From assembly GCF_000445105.1 (NCBI RefSeq), contig NZ_ATDP01000107.1:248001-312000 (forward strand): 64,000 bases of DNA, read 5' to 3'. Under the pieces are notes generated by a model. That model made no database searches. It was given only the letters and a program-made list of their open reading frames with translations, and was not told where the DNA came from. This DNA comes from Sphingobium lactosutens DS20. Its GTDB lineage: Bacteria > Pseudomonadota > Alphaproteobacteria > Sphingomonadales > Sphingomonadaceae. The position numbers and the translations under genes were made by a program. Shown here piece by piece: positions 15,866-24,693 of the stretch; the first letter of the stretch is position 1; each line of letters begins with the position of its first letter.

Positions 15866-17770
15866 ATGAGCTCGCCGCGTCAGAAGATAACAACCGTGGT
15901 CCGTAATCGCCTGCATGATGCACAGGGAAGGATGGGAAGGCTGTGGGCTGACCGTCGCGGCTCCACGCTGGCCTTGATGGCGGCAGGCCTCATCCCCGTG
16001 ATCGCTGCTTTGGGCGCCGGGATCGACGCCGGGCGGCTCTATCTGGTAAAATCGCAGCTTCAGGCCGGGGTGGACGCCGCAGCGCTCGCCGGCGCCCGCG
16101 CCTTCGCCGTGACCGATGGCTCCGCAGCATCGCGCGACAAGCAGGCGCAGGCCTATTTCTACGGCAATTTCTCCAAGGATTATATGGGCGTCAGCAATTT
16201 GCAGCTGACCCCCGATTTCAAGACGGTCAGCGGGATCAACGTGACCACCGTGACGGCGCGCGCCATGCTGCCGATGACCTTCATGCGGATCTTCGGCTTT
16301 CAGCCGCGCACCATGCAGGCCGTCGCCAAGGCGGAACTCCAGCCGCGACCGCTGGAGGTGATGGTGGTGCTGGACGATACCGGGTCGATGAAGTCCAATC
16401 TGTCAGGGGGGCGCACCCGGATGGTCGCGCTCAAGGAGGCCGCGACCGACTTTGTCGACATTCTCCATCAGGGCGCGTCCAGCCCTCGGGACCTCGCCAT
16501 GGGGTTCATCGGCTATGACGTGACCGTTAATGTCGGCAACCTGTTGCCCAGCAACGCGGTCAAGAAGATCGAGGGTTTCAACAGCTTTGCGGGCGCGAGC
16601 GCCTATGGCGTATCTGTTCCCGGCTATGCCAGCGGCAATTATCTGGCCTGGAAAGGCTGCGTCATGGCTGATGCCACGGTCAAGGATGTCGACAAGAACC
16701 GCCTGACTTCGGAAACCGGCGCATGGGACCTGGTGCGATCGCTGCCTGGCGAAGGCAGTCATCCCGCCATAGAGCCCTTTTTCGTGCCGCCCATGTATGT
16801 GCCGAACGCGAAAAACAGTTCGGGCGCCAGCGATCCCGCCAGCGCCTATTACGGCATCTACAGCACGGAGCCGGGGAATAATCTCTACCGGATCGACAAG
16901 TCGACGTTCGGAGAAAAAGGCGCTGATTATCTCGCCCGCACCGAACTGTATCGGCAATATTTCTACGATTATTATATCGGCCTGAACAATGGCGACGCCA
17001 ACAAGGCCGATGATGTGGTGCGCCGGCTGGATGGCAGCTATTATACTCCGTCAGCGGCAAATCGCGCCAGCAACGACTGGTATATCGATTGGAAGCGGAT
17101 ACCCAAATATTATGACGGCGCCGTGTGGAAAGACCCCGCGAGCGCGACGGTCAATCCCCTGGGCGGTTCGGTGGATTCCGGCAGCAAGAATACCACGCCA
17201 ATGCCTTCGCCAAACTGGCAATGCCCCGAAGAGGCGATGCCGGTGCGCTATGGCCGGATGAAAAGCGAGTATCTCAGCCACATTACCAACCAGCATGGCG
17301 CCATCTATCCGGCGAACGGCACGATCCACCATGCCGGCCTGCTATGGGGTTATCGCCTGCTGGTGCGCGACGACGTGTTCACGCGCGCAAACCCGACCAC
17401 CGAACGGCCGCGCCGCGCGCTGGTGTTCATGACCGACGGCGTGAACGAAATCGGCGAATCCCAGAATGGCTACCTGGATCGCACCTTCACCTGGTACGGC
17501 CGGTGGAGCGACTCGCGCATCGCTGCAAGCCAGTCGAACACGGAAACGCAAATGCTGCGGCGTTTCGAAAAGACCTGCGCGAATATCCAGCGGGAAGCGA
17601 ACCCGCCCGAAATCTACATCATCGCGCTTGTCGCCAACAGCGCCGCCATCGACACCGCGTTCAACAATTGTGCGCCGGGCCGCGTCTATCGCACCAGCAG
17701 CACGGACGAGTTGCGGCGCGCTTTTCAGGACGTGGCGGCCGAGCTTGTGGACCTTCACCTGATCCAATGA
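15866..17770 (+). CDS. TadG-type pilus assembly protein with von Willebrand A domain (cassette 2)
   Basis: A 634-residue paralogue of the protein at 12331-14409. The membrane helix region reads GSTLALMAAGLIPVIAALGAGIDAGRLYL, followed by GVDAAALAGARAFA; the VWA domain opens with the MIDAS motif DDTGSM near residue 170 and continues to ALVFMTDGVNE. It lacks the Thr-rich insert of cassette 1 and instead has a Tyr/Asn-rich central region. The ATG at 15866 follows GGAATGG at suitable spacing; the frame is open to a TTG at 15836. It ends in ATGA overlap with the next gene. Confidence 0.85.
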   Translation: MSSPRQKITTVVRNRLHDAQGRMGRLWADRRGSTLALMAAGLIPVIAALGAGIDAGRLYLVKSQLQAGVDAAALAGARAFAVTDGSAASRDKQAQAYFYGNFSKDYMGVSNLQLTPDFKTVSGINVTTVTARAMLPMTFMRIFGFQPRTMQAVAKAELQPRPLEVMVVLDDTGSMKSNLSGGRTRMVALKEAATDFVDILHQGASSPRDLAMGFIGYDVTVNVGNLLPSNAVKKIEGFNSFAGASAYGVSVPGYASGNYLAWKGCVMADATVKDVDKNRLTSETGAWDLVRSLPGEGSHPAIEPFFVPPMYVPNAKNSSGASDPASAYYGIYSTEPGNNLYRIDKSTFGEKGADYLARTELYRQYFYDYYIGLNNGDANKADDVVRRLDGSYYTPSAANRASNDWYIDWKRIPKYYDGAVWKDPASATVNPLGGSVDSGSKNTTPMPSPNWQCPEEAMPVRYGRMKSEYLSHITNQHGAIYPANGTIHHAGLLWGYRLLVRDDVFTRANPTTERPRRALVFMTDGVNEIGESQNGYLDRTFTWYGRWSDSRIAASQSNTETQMLRRFEKTCANIQREANPPEIYIIALVANSAAIDTAFNNCAPGRVYRTSSTDELRRAFQDVAAELVDLHLIQ

Positions 17771-18348
17771 GACATTTTCTTCCCCTTGCGAAAGACCGGA
17801 CGGGCGTTTCGACGGTCGAATTCGCCATCATCCTGCCAGCCTTGCTGACGCTGATCTGCGGCGCCATCGAACTGGGGCACATGCTGTTGGCACGCGTGGT
17901 GCTGGAAGGCGCGATGACCGAAGCCGCCCGTATCTCCACCGCGTCGCTCGAAACGGCAGAGGTCAAACGAACGGCCGTGATGGAGGATAGTATCGAACGG
18001 GCCATGGGCAATTTCCCCCTGGCCGACGGCGCGCATGTCAGCGTGCAGACGATCGTCTACGGAAATTTCAGCAGCGCGCATCCCGAAACCTATGAGGATG
18101 CCAATGCGAACGGCCAATATGACCTGGGCGAATCCTATGTCGACCGCAACGCCAACGGCAAATGGGATGCGGCCACGCCCAAAAGCGGGACGCTGGGGGG
18201 CCCGGGCGATGTCGTCAGCTACACCGTGCACTTTCCCAAGCGCATATTGTTCGGCTTCCTGGGCGCGCAATGGCTGCTGGGCGACAGCATCATGCTGACC
18301 GGATCGACCGTCGTGCGCAACGAATCCGTCGTGCGAAGGACGTCCTGA
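17767..18348 (+). CDS. TadE-family minor pseudopilin-like protein (cassette 2, first)
   Basis: A 193-residue protein with the TadE helix GVSTVEFAIILPALLTLICGAIELGHML after a short head. The periplasmic part contains two consecutive Asp/Asn loops, EDANANGQYDLGE and DRNANGKWDAAT, of the DxNxNGxxD type known from dockerins and thrombospondin-3 repeats. It is the counterpart of 14406-15005. The start overlaps the TadG stop by ATGA, and the stop overlaps the next start by one base. Confidence 0.8.
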   Translation: MRHFLPLAKDRTGVSTVEFAIILPALLTLICGAIELGHMLLARVVLEGAMTEAARISTASLETAEVKRTAVMEDSIERAMGNFPLADGAHVSVQTIVYGNFSSAHPETYEDANANGQYDLGESYVDRNANGKWDAATPKSGTLGGPGDVVSYTVHFPKRILFGFLGAQWLLGDSIMLTGSTVVRNESVVRRTS

Positions 18349-18998
18349 TGCGGGTGCCTCATTTTGTCCAAAGGCTGGCGCGGGATCGCAGCGGCCTGGC
18401 CCTGATCGAGTTTGGCCTCGCCCTGCCCCTGTTCCTGGGGTTCGTCCTGTCGGGCATAGAAATGGCCAATTACGTCATGGCGAACAATCGAACGCAAAGG
18501 CTGACCACCATGGCGGCGGACCTTGTCGCGCAAAGCGGCGCGGGGGCGATCGGCACCAGCGAAGCGCAGATTTACGATCTGTTTTCAGCGCTGGATCTGA
18601 CAGCGCAACCGTTCGACCTGCGCAACCATGGCCGCATCGTCATCACCGCGGTCAAGGGCACGGACACGAATGCGGACAATGTCGTCGAAAGCCGCATCCT
18701 GTGGCAGAGGTTCGACGGCAAATATGTCGTGACGCCCGAGGTTGGCTGCGTTCAGTCGACCAGCCTTGCGACATTGCCGGAAAACCGGACTTTGGCGCTG
18801 GATGAGCTGCTGTTTCACGTGCAGGTCACCTATCGTTATCAGCCGGTTTTCAGCAGCGCGCCATTCCGGATGCTGTCGCTGCCGGTGGATTTTTCCCGCC
18901 ACGCCATGTTCCGGGCGCGATCGACCCAGTTCCAGACGCCGGCGGCGGATGCGCGCTTTCCACCCAAGACCAAATGCGCGTCGGTCACGGGGCTGTGA
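18348..18998 (+). CDS. TadE-family minor pseudopilin-like protein (cassette 2, second)
   Basis: A 216-residue protein. The basic head and helix are RLARDRSGLALIEFGLALPLFLGFVLSGIEMANYVM, near-identical in design to the protein at 15002-15676. Both have a YRYQP segment about 50 residues from the end. Two Cys (EVGCVQS, TKCASV) may form a disulfide. It is the last gene of the cassette; a pdhB terminator on the opposite strand follows. The long frame opening at 18162 belongs to the previous gene region and is not used. Confidence 0.8.
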   Translation: MRVPHFVQRLARDRSGLALIEFGLALPLFLGFVLSGIEMANYVMANNRTQRLTTMAADLVAQSGAGAIGTSEAQIYDLFSALDLTAQPFDLRNHGRIVITAVKGTDTNADNVVESRILWQRFDGKYVVTPEVGCVQSTSLATLPENRTLALDELLFHVQVTYRYQPVFSSAPFRMLSLPVDFSRHAMFRARSTQFQTPAADARFPPKTKCASVTGL

Positions 18999-19005
18999 CC
19001 CGCTG

Positions 19006-19037
19006 AAAAAAGGGCGACCCCGACGGGGCCGCCCCTT
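19006..19037 (-). terminator. Intrinsic terminator after pdhB
   Basis: Read on the minus strand: GGGGCGGCCCC, three-base loop, GGGGTCGCCC and a run of six T. It also lies just beyond the convergent TadE stop. Confidence 0.8.
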
Positions 19038-19043
19038 CCAATC

Positions 19044-20429
19044 TTACTTGTAGCAGACCTTCTTGGCTGCCTCGACCACGCGGGCCGCGTCGATCAAAGC
19101 GGCCTTTTCCAGGTTCGCGGCATAGGGCAGCGGAACGTCCTCATTGGTAACGCGCAGCACCGGGGCGTCGAGGTCATCGAAACCCTTCTCCATGACGACC
19201 GCCGCGATTTCCGACGCGATCGAACAGGTCGGCCAGCCTTCTTCGACCACCACGATGCGATTAGTCTTCTTGAGGCTTTCCAAGACGGTATCGGTATCGA
19301 GCGGACGCAGCGTGCGCAGGTCGATGACTTCAGCGTCGATGCCCTCACCCGCCAGCGTTTCGGCCGCTTCCAGCGCGACGCCCACGCCGATCGAATAGCT
19401 GACCAGCGTCACATCCTTGCCCGGCTTCATGATCCGCGCCTTGCCGATCGGCAGGACGTAGTCGTCAAGCTTGGGCACGTCGAAGCTGCGGCCATAGACC
19501 AGCTCATTTTCCAGGAAGACGACCGGGTCTTCGGAGCGGATCGCGGCCTTGAGCAGCCCCTTGGCGTCGGCCGCGTCATAAGGCGCGATGACGATAAGGC
19601 CGGGGACGGACGCATACCAGGGGCCGTAATTCTGGCTGTGCTGCGCGCCGACGCGGCTGGCCGCGCCGTTGGGACCGCGAAACACGATCGGGCAGCGCAT
19701 CTGGCCGCCCGACATATAGTTGGTCTTGGCCGCCGAATTGATGATGTGGTCGATCGCCTGCATGGCGAAGTTGAACGTCATGAATTCGATGATCGGACGC
19801 AGGCCGCCCATCGCAGCGCCCGTGCCGACGCCGGCAAAGCCATATTCGGTGATCGGCGTGTCGATGACCCGCTTGGGACCAAACTCGTCGAGCAGACCCT
19901 GCGTGACCTTGTAGGCGCCCTGATATTCGGCGACTTCCTCGCCCATCACGAAGACGCGCTCGTCCTTGCGCATCTCTTCGGCCATGGCGTCGCGCAACGC
20001 TTCGCGCACGGTCGTCTTGACGAATTCCGTGCCTTCGGGGATCGCCGGGTCCTGCACCGCGGGCTTGACCTCCGCGGCCAGATTGGCGGTGCCGCTCTCC
20101 GGCTTTTTGGGAGCGTCGGGCGATGCCTCGGGCTTGGCCGGCGGCGCGCTTTCCTCGGCCTTGGGCGCGGGCGCGGCATCTTCGCCGCCTTCGCCCGCCA
20201 TTTCGGCGATGACGGTGCCGACCTTCACGCCTTCGGACCCTTCGGCCACCATGATCTTGCCGATCTTGCCTTCGTCGACGGCTTCGAATTCCATCGTCGC
20301 CTTGTCGGTCTCGATCTCGGCGAGAATGTCGCCGGACTTGACCTCATCGCCTTCCTTTACCAGCCACTTGGCCAGCGTGCCCTCTTCCATGGTCGGCGAG
20401 AGCGCCGGCATCTTGATTGCGATACCCAT
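19044..20429 (-). CDS. pdhB: Pyruvate dehydrogenase E1 component, beta subunit, with lipoyl domain
   Basis: A 461-residue protein. Residues 1-80 are a biotinyl/lipoyl domain (ETDKATMEFEAVDEGKIG, with the lipoylated Lys), then an Ala/Pro-rich linker, then the E1 beta thiamine-diphosphate domain (VREALRDAMAEEM, MGEEVAEYQGAYKVTQGL, DTPITEYGFAGVG). Together with E1 alpha it decarboxylates pyruvate in the PDH complex. A lipoyl domain fused to E1 beta is the normal alphaproteobacterial design. The ATG at 20429 touches the pdhA stop and has GGAG eight bases upstream; a TTG at 20432 is less likely. E2 and E3 genes are not in the window. Confidence 0.96.
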   Translation of the reverse strand: MGIAIKMPALSPTMEEGTLAKWLVKEGDEVKSGDILAEIETDKATMEFEAVDEGKIGKIMVAEGSEGVKVGTVIAEMAGEGGEDAAPAPKAEESAPPAKPEASPDAPKKPESGTANLAAEVKPAVQDPAIPEGTEFVKTTVREALRDAMAEEMRKDERVFVMGEEVAEYQGAYKVTQGLLDEFGPKRVIDTPITEYGFAGVGTGAAMGGLRPIIEFMTFNFAMQAIDHIINSAAKTNYMSGGQMRCPIVFRGPNGAASRVGAQHSQNYGPWYASVPGLIVIAPYDAADAKGLLKAAIRSEDPVVFLENELVYGRSFDVPKLDDYVLPIGKARIMKPGKDVTLVSYSIGVGVALEAAETLAGEGIDAEVIDLRTLRPLDTDTVLESLKKTNRIVVVEEGWPTCSIASEIAAVVMEKGFDDLDAPVLRVTNEDVPLPYAANLEKAALIDAARVVEAAKKVCYK

Positions 20430-21505
20430 CAATATTGCTCCACCAGCACGTCGGTATAGAGTTCAGCCATATCCGGTTCGGGCGAGGTTTCGGCGAAATC
20501 GGCCGCCTCGCTCACGGTCTTGCGGATGTCCTGATCGATGCTCTTGATCTCATCCTCGCTCACGCCGGCCTCGATCAGATATTTCTTCACGCCTTCGATC
20601 GGATCGCTGTTGTCGCGCATGGACTGCACTTCCTCACGCGAGCGATATTTGGCCGGGTCGGACATGGAGTGGCCGCGATAGCGGTAGGTCTTCATTTCCA
20701 GCAGGATCGGGCCATTGCCGCCCTGCACCCATTTGAGCGCTTCCTCGGTGGCGCCGCGCACGGCGAGCACGTCCATGCCATTGACCTGAATGCCAGGGAT
20801 GCGGAAGCTTTCGCCGCGGCGATAGAGCTGATCCTCGGACGAGGCGCGGTTGACGCTGGTGCCCATGGCATATTGGTTGTTTTCGATCACGAAAATGATC
20901 GGCAGCTTCCACAGCTCAGCCATGTTGAAGGCTTCGTAGACCTGGCCCTGGTTGGCCGCGCCATCGCCGAAATAGGCGACGCACACGCCGCCATCGTCGT
21001 TATATTTATGCGCAAAGCCCAGGCCCGCGCCCAGCGACACCTGCGCGCCGACGATGCCATGGCCGCCGTAGAATTTATGTTCGACGCTGAACATGTGCAT
21101 CGAACCGCCCTTGCCGCGCGAAATGCCGGCTTCGCGGCCGGTGAGTTCGGCCATGATGATCTTGGGGTCGATGCCATAGGCCAGCATATGCCCATGGTCG
21201 CGATAGCCGGTGATAACGCTGTCCTTGCCGGGCTTCAAAGCCGACTGGATGCCGACCGCGACCGCTTCCTGGCCGATATAAAGGTGGCAAAAGCCGCCGA
21301 TCAGGCCCAGGCCATAAAGCTGGCCGGCCTTTTCCTCGAAGCGGCGGATGAGGACCATCTGCTTGTAGAAGTCCAGCAACTCCTCCTTGCTGGCTTCGTA
21401 ATCGGTGGGCGTTTCGGGGCGAGGCCGGTTATGGTCCGCTCCGGCGGCGGGTGCAGCCGCCTGTGCCTTTGCACTCGAAGCACGCGGCGTCGTTGGTTTC
21501 GCCAA
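20429..21505 (-). CDS. pdhA: Pyruvate dehydrogenase E1 component, alpha subunit
   Basis: A 358-residue E1 alpha. The thiamine-diphosphate motif is GDGAANQGQVYEAFNMA, and the substrate/phosphorylation-loop region is YRYRGHSMSDP. The N-terminal helix YKQMVLIRRFEEKAGQLYGLGLIGGFCHLYIGQEA is classic. I place the start at TTG 21505 (MAKPTTPRASS), which has an AAAGGATAAG ribosome site; the longer frame to 21700 has no family similarity. It is the first gene of pdhA-pdhB. A palindrome at 21560-21576 lies 55 bases upstream. Confidence 0.95.
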   Translation of the reverse strand: MAKPTTPRASSAKAQAAAPAAGADHNRPRPETPTDYEASKEELLDFYKQMVLIRRFEEKAGQLYGLGLIGGFCHLYIGQEAVAVGIQSALKPGKDSVITGYRDHGHMLAYGIDPKIIMAELTGREAGISRGKGGSMHMFSVEHKFYGGHGIVGAQVSLGAGLGFAHKYNDDGGVCVAYFGDGAANQGQVYEAFNMAELWKLPIIFVIENNQYAMGTSVNRASSEDQLYRRGESFRIPGIQVNGMDVLAVRGATEEALKWVQGGNGPILLEMKTYRYRGHSMSDPAKYRSREEVQSMRDNSDPIEGVKKYLIEAGVSEDEIKSIDQDIRKTVSEAADFAETSPEPDMAELYTDVLVEQY

Positions 21506-21559
21506 GGCTCTTATCCTTTTGCGTGGGTAGGATGGAAGGAAGGCCGATATAGCGACAGG

Positions 21560-21576
21560 GTTGCATAGTTTGCAAC
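21560..21576. promoter_or_regulatory. Palindrome upstream of pdhA, candidate operator
   Basis: GTTGCA-TAGTT-TGCAAC, perfect six-base arms, 55 bases before the pdhA TTG. It has the size of a dimeric repressor or activator site. No regulator can be named from sequence alone. Confidence 0.4.
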
Positions 21577-21745
21577 TGCGGACGCCACGGAATCCGGGCG
21601 AAACCAATAGGACAAGCGGGAAATTTATGCCTCGATCGGACGGCGCTCGTCCTTCGTTTTTCGGCTTGGATACTAAAGTTGCCGACAGACCGCCGCGCAC
21701 GCATATTCGTTGCGCCGAACTCTAACAGGCCCAGGACTCACCCTG

Positions 21746-22057
21746 TCAGTTGAGCGGCACGATCACTTCGTCATGATGGATGACGCCCAGCTGCCGCCGG
21801 ACCAGTTCATCGGCCAGATCGGGATCGACGCGCCGGGGATTGAGCGCGTCCACCCGGTTGCGCAATTCCGCACGGGCCTGCTGCGTCTTCTTCAGCTCCA
21901 GCTTGGCGCTGTGCAGCTGGCGGCTGTAATCGCCCCAGGCAAGCACGCCGTTGGACCCCAGCACGACATAGCCGGCAAAGGTCAGCAGCAGCATCAACGC
22001 GATCGCCGGCCCGAAGGCCGACGCCAGCAACAGTCTGAGTTTCGCGATATGCGCCAT
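21746..22057 (-). CDS. ftsB: Septum formation initiator family protein FtsB
   Basis: A 103-residue bitopic protein: a basic start (MAHIAKLRLLLASAFG), one membrane helix (about residues 14-35), and a coiled coil (SRQLHSAKLELKKTQQARAELRNRVDAL), then DPDLADELVRRQLGVIHHDEVIV, the DivIC/FtsB signature. In divisome assembly FtsB pairs with FtsL and FtsQ. It lies between eno and pdhA on the same strand, a neighbourhood also usual in proteobacteria (eno-ftsB). Confidence 0.9.
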   Translation of the reverse strand: MAHIAKLRLLLASAFGPAIALMLLLTFAGYVVLGSNGVLAWGDYSRQLHSAKLELKKTQQARAELRNRVDALNPRRVDPDLADELVRRQLGVIHHDEVIVPLN

Positions 22058-22147
22058 GGCCTAGTGGAATCACAGGGAAAGGCCGGCCGCAAGCGAAAAA
22101 TCATTTGCTTGCGACCAGCCGATCATTTTCAGCCCGAAAGCCTTGAT

Positions 22148-23422
22148 TCAGCGAAAGATCGAGCGCCCGGCATAGACGGCCATGTCGCCCAGTTCCTCCT
22201 CGATGCGGATGAGCTGGTTATATTTGGCCAGCCGGTCGGACCGGGCCAGAGAGCCGGTCTTGATCTGCCCGCAATTGGTGGCGACGGCGAGGTCGGCGAT
22301 GGTCGAATCCTCAGTTTCGCCCGAACGGTGCGACATGACCGCGCTGTAGCGGGAGCGATGGGCCAGATCGACGGCGGCGAGGGTTTCGGTCAGCGTGCCG
22401 ATCTGGTTGACCTTGACCAGCAGCGAGTTGGCCAGCCCCTTGCCGATGCCCATGGCAAGGCGCGCGGGGTTGGTCACGAACAGGTCGTCGCCCACCAGCT
22501 GAACCGTGCCGCCAATCTTGTCGGTCAGCGCCTTCCAGCCTTCAAAATCATCCTCGCCCATGCCGTCTTCGATCGAGCGGATCGGATAGTCGGCGCACAG
22601 GGCGGCGAGATAATCGGCCATTTCCACCGGCGAGAGGGACAGGCCCTCGCCCGAAATCTCATATTTGCCGTTCTTGAAAAATTCGGTGGCGGCGCAATCC
22701 AGCGCCAGCACCACATCATCGCCGGGCTTGTAGCCGGCCTTTTCCACCGACAGCATGATGAAGTCGAGCGCATCGCGGGTGGAGGCGATGTTGGGCGCAA
22801 AGCCGCCTTCGTCGCCGACCGAGGTCGCCAGCCCCTTGTCATGCAGGCCCTTCTTCAACGTGTGGAAGATTTCCGATCCGATCCGCACGGCGTCGGCGAT
22901 GCTGTCCGCCCCGACCGGCATGATCATGAATTCCTGGAAATCGATGGGGTTGTCGGCATGTTCGCCGCCATTGATGATGTTCATCATCGGCACCGGCAGC
23001 ACATGCGCGCTGATACCACCGACATAGCGATAGAGCGGCAGGCCGCGCGCATCGGCGGTGGCCTTCGCGACCGCCAGGCTGACGCCCAGTATCGCATTGG
23101 CGCCCAGGCGCGACTTGTTGTCGGTGCCATCCAGATCGATCATCGCGGCGTCGACTTCGCCCTGGTCTTCGGCATCCAGCCCGATCAGCTGTTCGGCAAT
23201 CTCGTCATTGACGGCAGCAACCGCCTGAAGCACGCCTTTGCCCAGATATTTCGCCTTGTCGCCGTCGCGCTTTTCCACCGCTTCATAGGCGCCGGTCGAC
23301 GCGCCCGACGGCACGGCCGCGCGGCCGAAGCTGCCATCTTCGAGCATGACGTCGACTTCGACCGTGGGGTTGCCGCGGCTGTCGAGGATCTGGCGGGCGT
23401 GAATGTCGAGAATGGCGGTCAT
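22148..23422 (-). CDS. eno: Enolase (phosphopyruvate hydratase)
   Basis: A 424-residue enolase converting 2-phosphoglycerate to phosphoenolpyruvate. It begins MTAILDIHARQILDSRGNPTVEVDV and carries SGASTGAYEAVE, GDEGGFAPN, and the signature LVKVNQIGTLTETLAAVDLA, followed by MSHRSGETED with the catalytic-loop residues. Length and all motifs are normal. It precedes ftsB by 90 bases on the same strand. Confidence 0.98.
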   Translation of the reverse strand: MTAILDIHARQILDSRGNPTVEVDVMLEDGSFGRAAVPSGASTGAYEAVEKRDGDKAKYLGKGVLQAVAAVNDEIAEQLIGLDAEDQGEVDAAMIDLDGTDNKSRLGANAILGVSLAVAKATADARGLPLYRYVGGISAHVLPVPMMNIINGGEHADNPIDFQEFMIMPVGADSIADAVRIGSEIFHTLKKGLHDKGLATSVGDEGGFAPNIASTRDALDFIMLSVEKAGYKPGDDVVLALDCAATEFFKNGKYEISGEGLSLSPVEMADYLAALCADYPIRSIEDGMGEDDFEGWKALTDKIGGTVQLVGDDLFVTNPARLAMGIGKGLANSLLVKVNQIGTLTETLAAVDLAHRSRYSAVMSHRSGETEDSTIADLAVATNCGQIKTGSLARSDRLAKYNQLIRIEEELGDMAVYAGRSIFR

Positions 23423-23636
23423 GATCGCTCCTGAGATGAAGGCCTGGCATCGCGGCCGGTCGCCGAATTCGCGCTTCGCTTAGCCAGCGGCCGGCTCGAT
23501 GGCAATGCGGGGGCTTGCACCCGCGCAAAAAATGCCGATGGTCAAAATGTAACGGCAACGGAACTGTAGTCGCCCGCGAAGCATTAGGGGCTCGAACGCC
23601 TGCCGACACACTGTATCGAAAGGGAGAAACAGGACG

Positions 23637-24248
23637 ATGGTCGACACCCCCGAAACTCCGCCCGTCAAGCGCGGCCGCAAGCCTGCCGCCGACAAGACCA
23701 CCAAGGCAAAGCCCGCCAAGTCCGTCATGGCGTCCGATCCGGTGGCGGTCGAGCCGATCAAGCCCGCCGCGACCAGCGCGGCGGCCGGCGAAACCAGCAA
23801 TGGCGTGGACAGCAAATGGAGCGCCCAGATTGCCCCCATCAAGGCGCAGGCTGAAAAGGCCGCAAAGACCGCCAAGGACAAGATCAACTCGGTGGACTGG
23901 AAAGCGCATGTCGATCCACTGAAAGACCAGGCGGGGAAGACCGCCAAGTCAGCCGCGATCGTCGCCAAGGACAAGACCGGCACGGCGATGCAGAGCCTGG
24001 CCAAGCTGATTTCGGACACCGCCGGCACAGTCGACGCAAAGCTTGGCCCGCAATATGGCGATTATGCCCGTCAGGCCGCAGAACAGGTTGCCGGCGCCGG
24101 CAGCGCGCTCGAAAGCAAGGATGTCGACCAACTGATGGACGAAGCGCGCGATTTCGTGCGGAAAAGTCCGGCGGTGGCGATCGGCGCGGCCGCCGTTGTC
24201 GGCTATGTGCTGATGCGCCTGGCCAAGGGGTCCGACGACAAGGCCTGA
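23637..24248 (+). CDS. ElaB/YqjD (DUF883)-like membrane-anchored protein
   Basis: A 203-residue protein. The first 60 residues are Lys/Pro/Ala-rich and disordered in appearance; the middle is an Ala/Lys-rich amphipathic helix (QIAPIKAQAEKAAKTAKDKIN and repeats of similar type); the end has a segment FVRKSPAVAIGAAAVVGYVLMRL, the C-terminal membrane anchor typical of ElaB/YqjD proteins, which bind stationary-phase ribosomes in E. coli. AGGGAG precedes the ATG. It starts a co-directional cluster of four small membrane proteins. The family link rests on architecture, so the function is inference. Confidence 0.65.
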   Translation: MVDTPETPPVKRGRKPAADKTTKAKPAKSVMASDPVAVEPIKPAATSAAAGETSNGVDSKWSAQIAPIKAQAEKAAKTAKDKINSVDWKAHVDPLKDQAGKTAKSAAIVAKDKTGTAMQSLAKLISDTAGTVDAKLGPQYGDYARQAAEQVAGAGSALESKDVDQLMDEARDFVRKSPAVAIGAAAVVGYVLMRLAKGSDDKA

Positions 24249-24253
24249 AGATA

Positions 24254-24278
24254 ACAGGCTCGATCGAACCGAGCCTGT
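24254..24278. repeat. Hairpin between the YqjD-like and holin-like genes
   Basis: Perfect nine-base arms ACAGGCTCG and CGAGCCTGT with a seven-base loop, just after the first gene's stop and 25 bases before the next start. No T-run; it may be a processing or attenuation hairpin. Confidence 0.5.
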
Positions 24279-24303
24279 CCAATCCCGCGCAGCGGAGGGT
24301 ATA

Positions 24304-24693
24304 TTGATAGAAGAGCCAGCGGAAACGGCGGTGACGCCGCATACCGAGGGGCCGGAGGAGGCTGCGCGGCAGGCATCGGTGGGGGACGCGTTCAGGCGGC
24401 TCTATACCGACGCGCGCGGCTATGCCGCTGCCGAAGCCGAAAAGCAGAAGCTTCGTCTAAGCCTCATCATGGCGGGCGTGCGCAATGCGGCGATCTTTGC
24501 CGTCACCGCCTTCCTGATCCTGTTCGCCAGCCTGGTGGCGCTGCTGGTCGGCCTCATCCACGTGCTGGAGCCGATGATCGGGCCTTTGGGGGCGACATTG
24601 GTCATTTTCGCCGCAGGCATTGTCATAGCGATCCTTCTACTGCTGCTCGCGAAGGGATGCATCACCCGCATGAAGAAGGCCATTGCGCCATGA
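24304..24693 (+). CDS. Phage-holin superfamily III / YqjE-like membrane protein
   Basis: A 129-residue protein starting at TTG (24304) after a good GGAGGG site. An acidic N-terminal tail is followed by an amphipathic helix (AAAEAEKQKLRLSLIMAG) and two long membrane segments (about residues 60-88 and 94-118). This is the YqjE / holin III design. There is no phage gene around; the neighbours fit a yqjD-yqjE-yqjK-like stress operon. The stop overlaps the next start by ATGA. Confidence 0.75.
   Translation: MIEEPAETAVTPHTEGPEEAARQASVGDAFRRLYTDARGYAAAEAEKQKLRLSLIMAGVRNAAIFAVTAFLILFASLVALLVGLIHVLEPMIGPLGATLVIFAAGIVIAILLLLLAKGCITRMKKAIAP

Noticed and set aside
21710..23434. Plus-strand frame of 574 residues opposite eno and ftsB
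   Set aside because: Shadow of two well-conserved genes; composition typical of antisense frames in GC-rich DNA.
24304..24693. Prophage holin
   Set aside because: No lysin, portal, tail or integrase genes; the context is that of a YqjD/YqjE-type operon.
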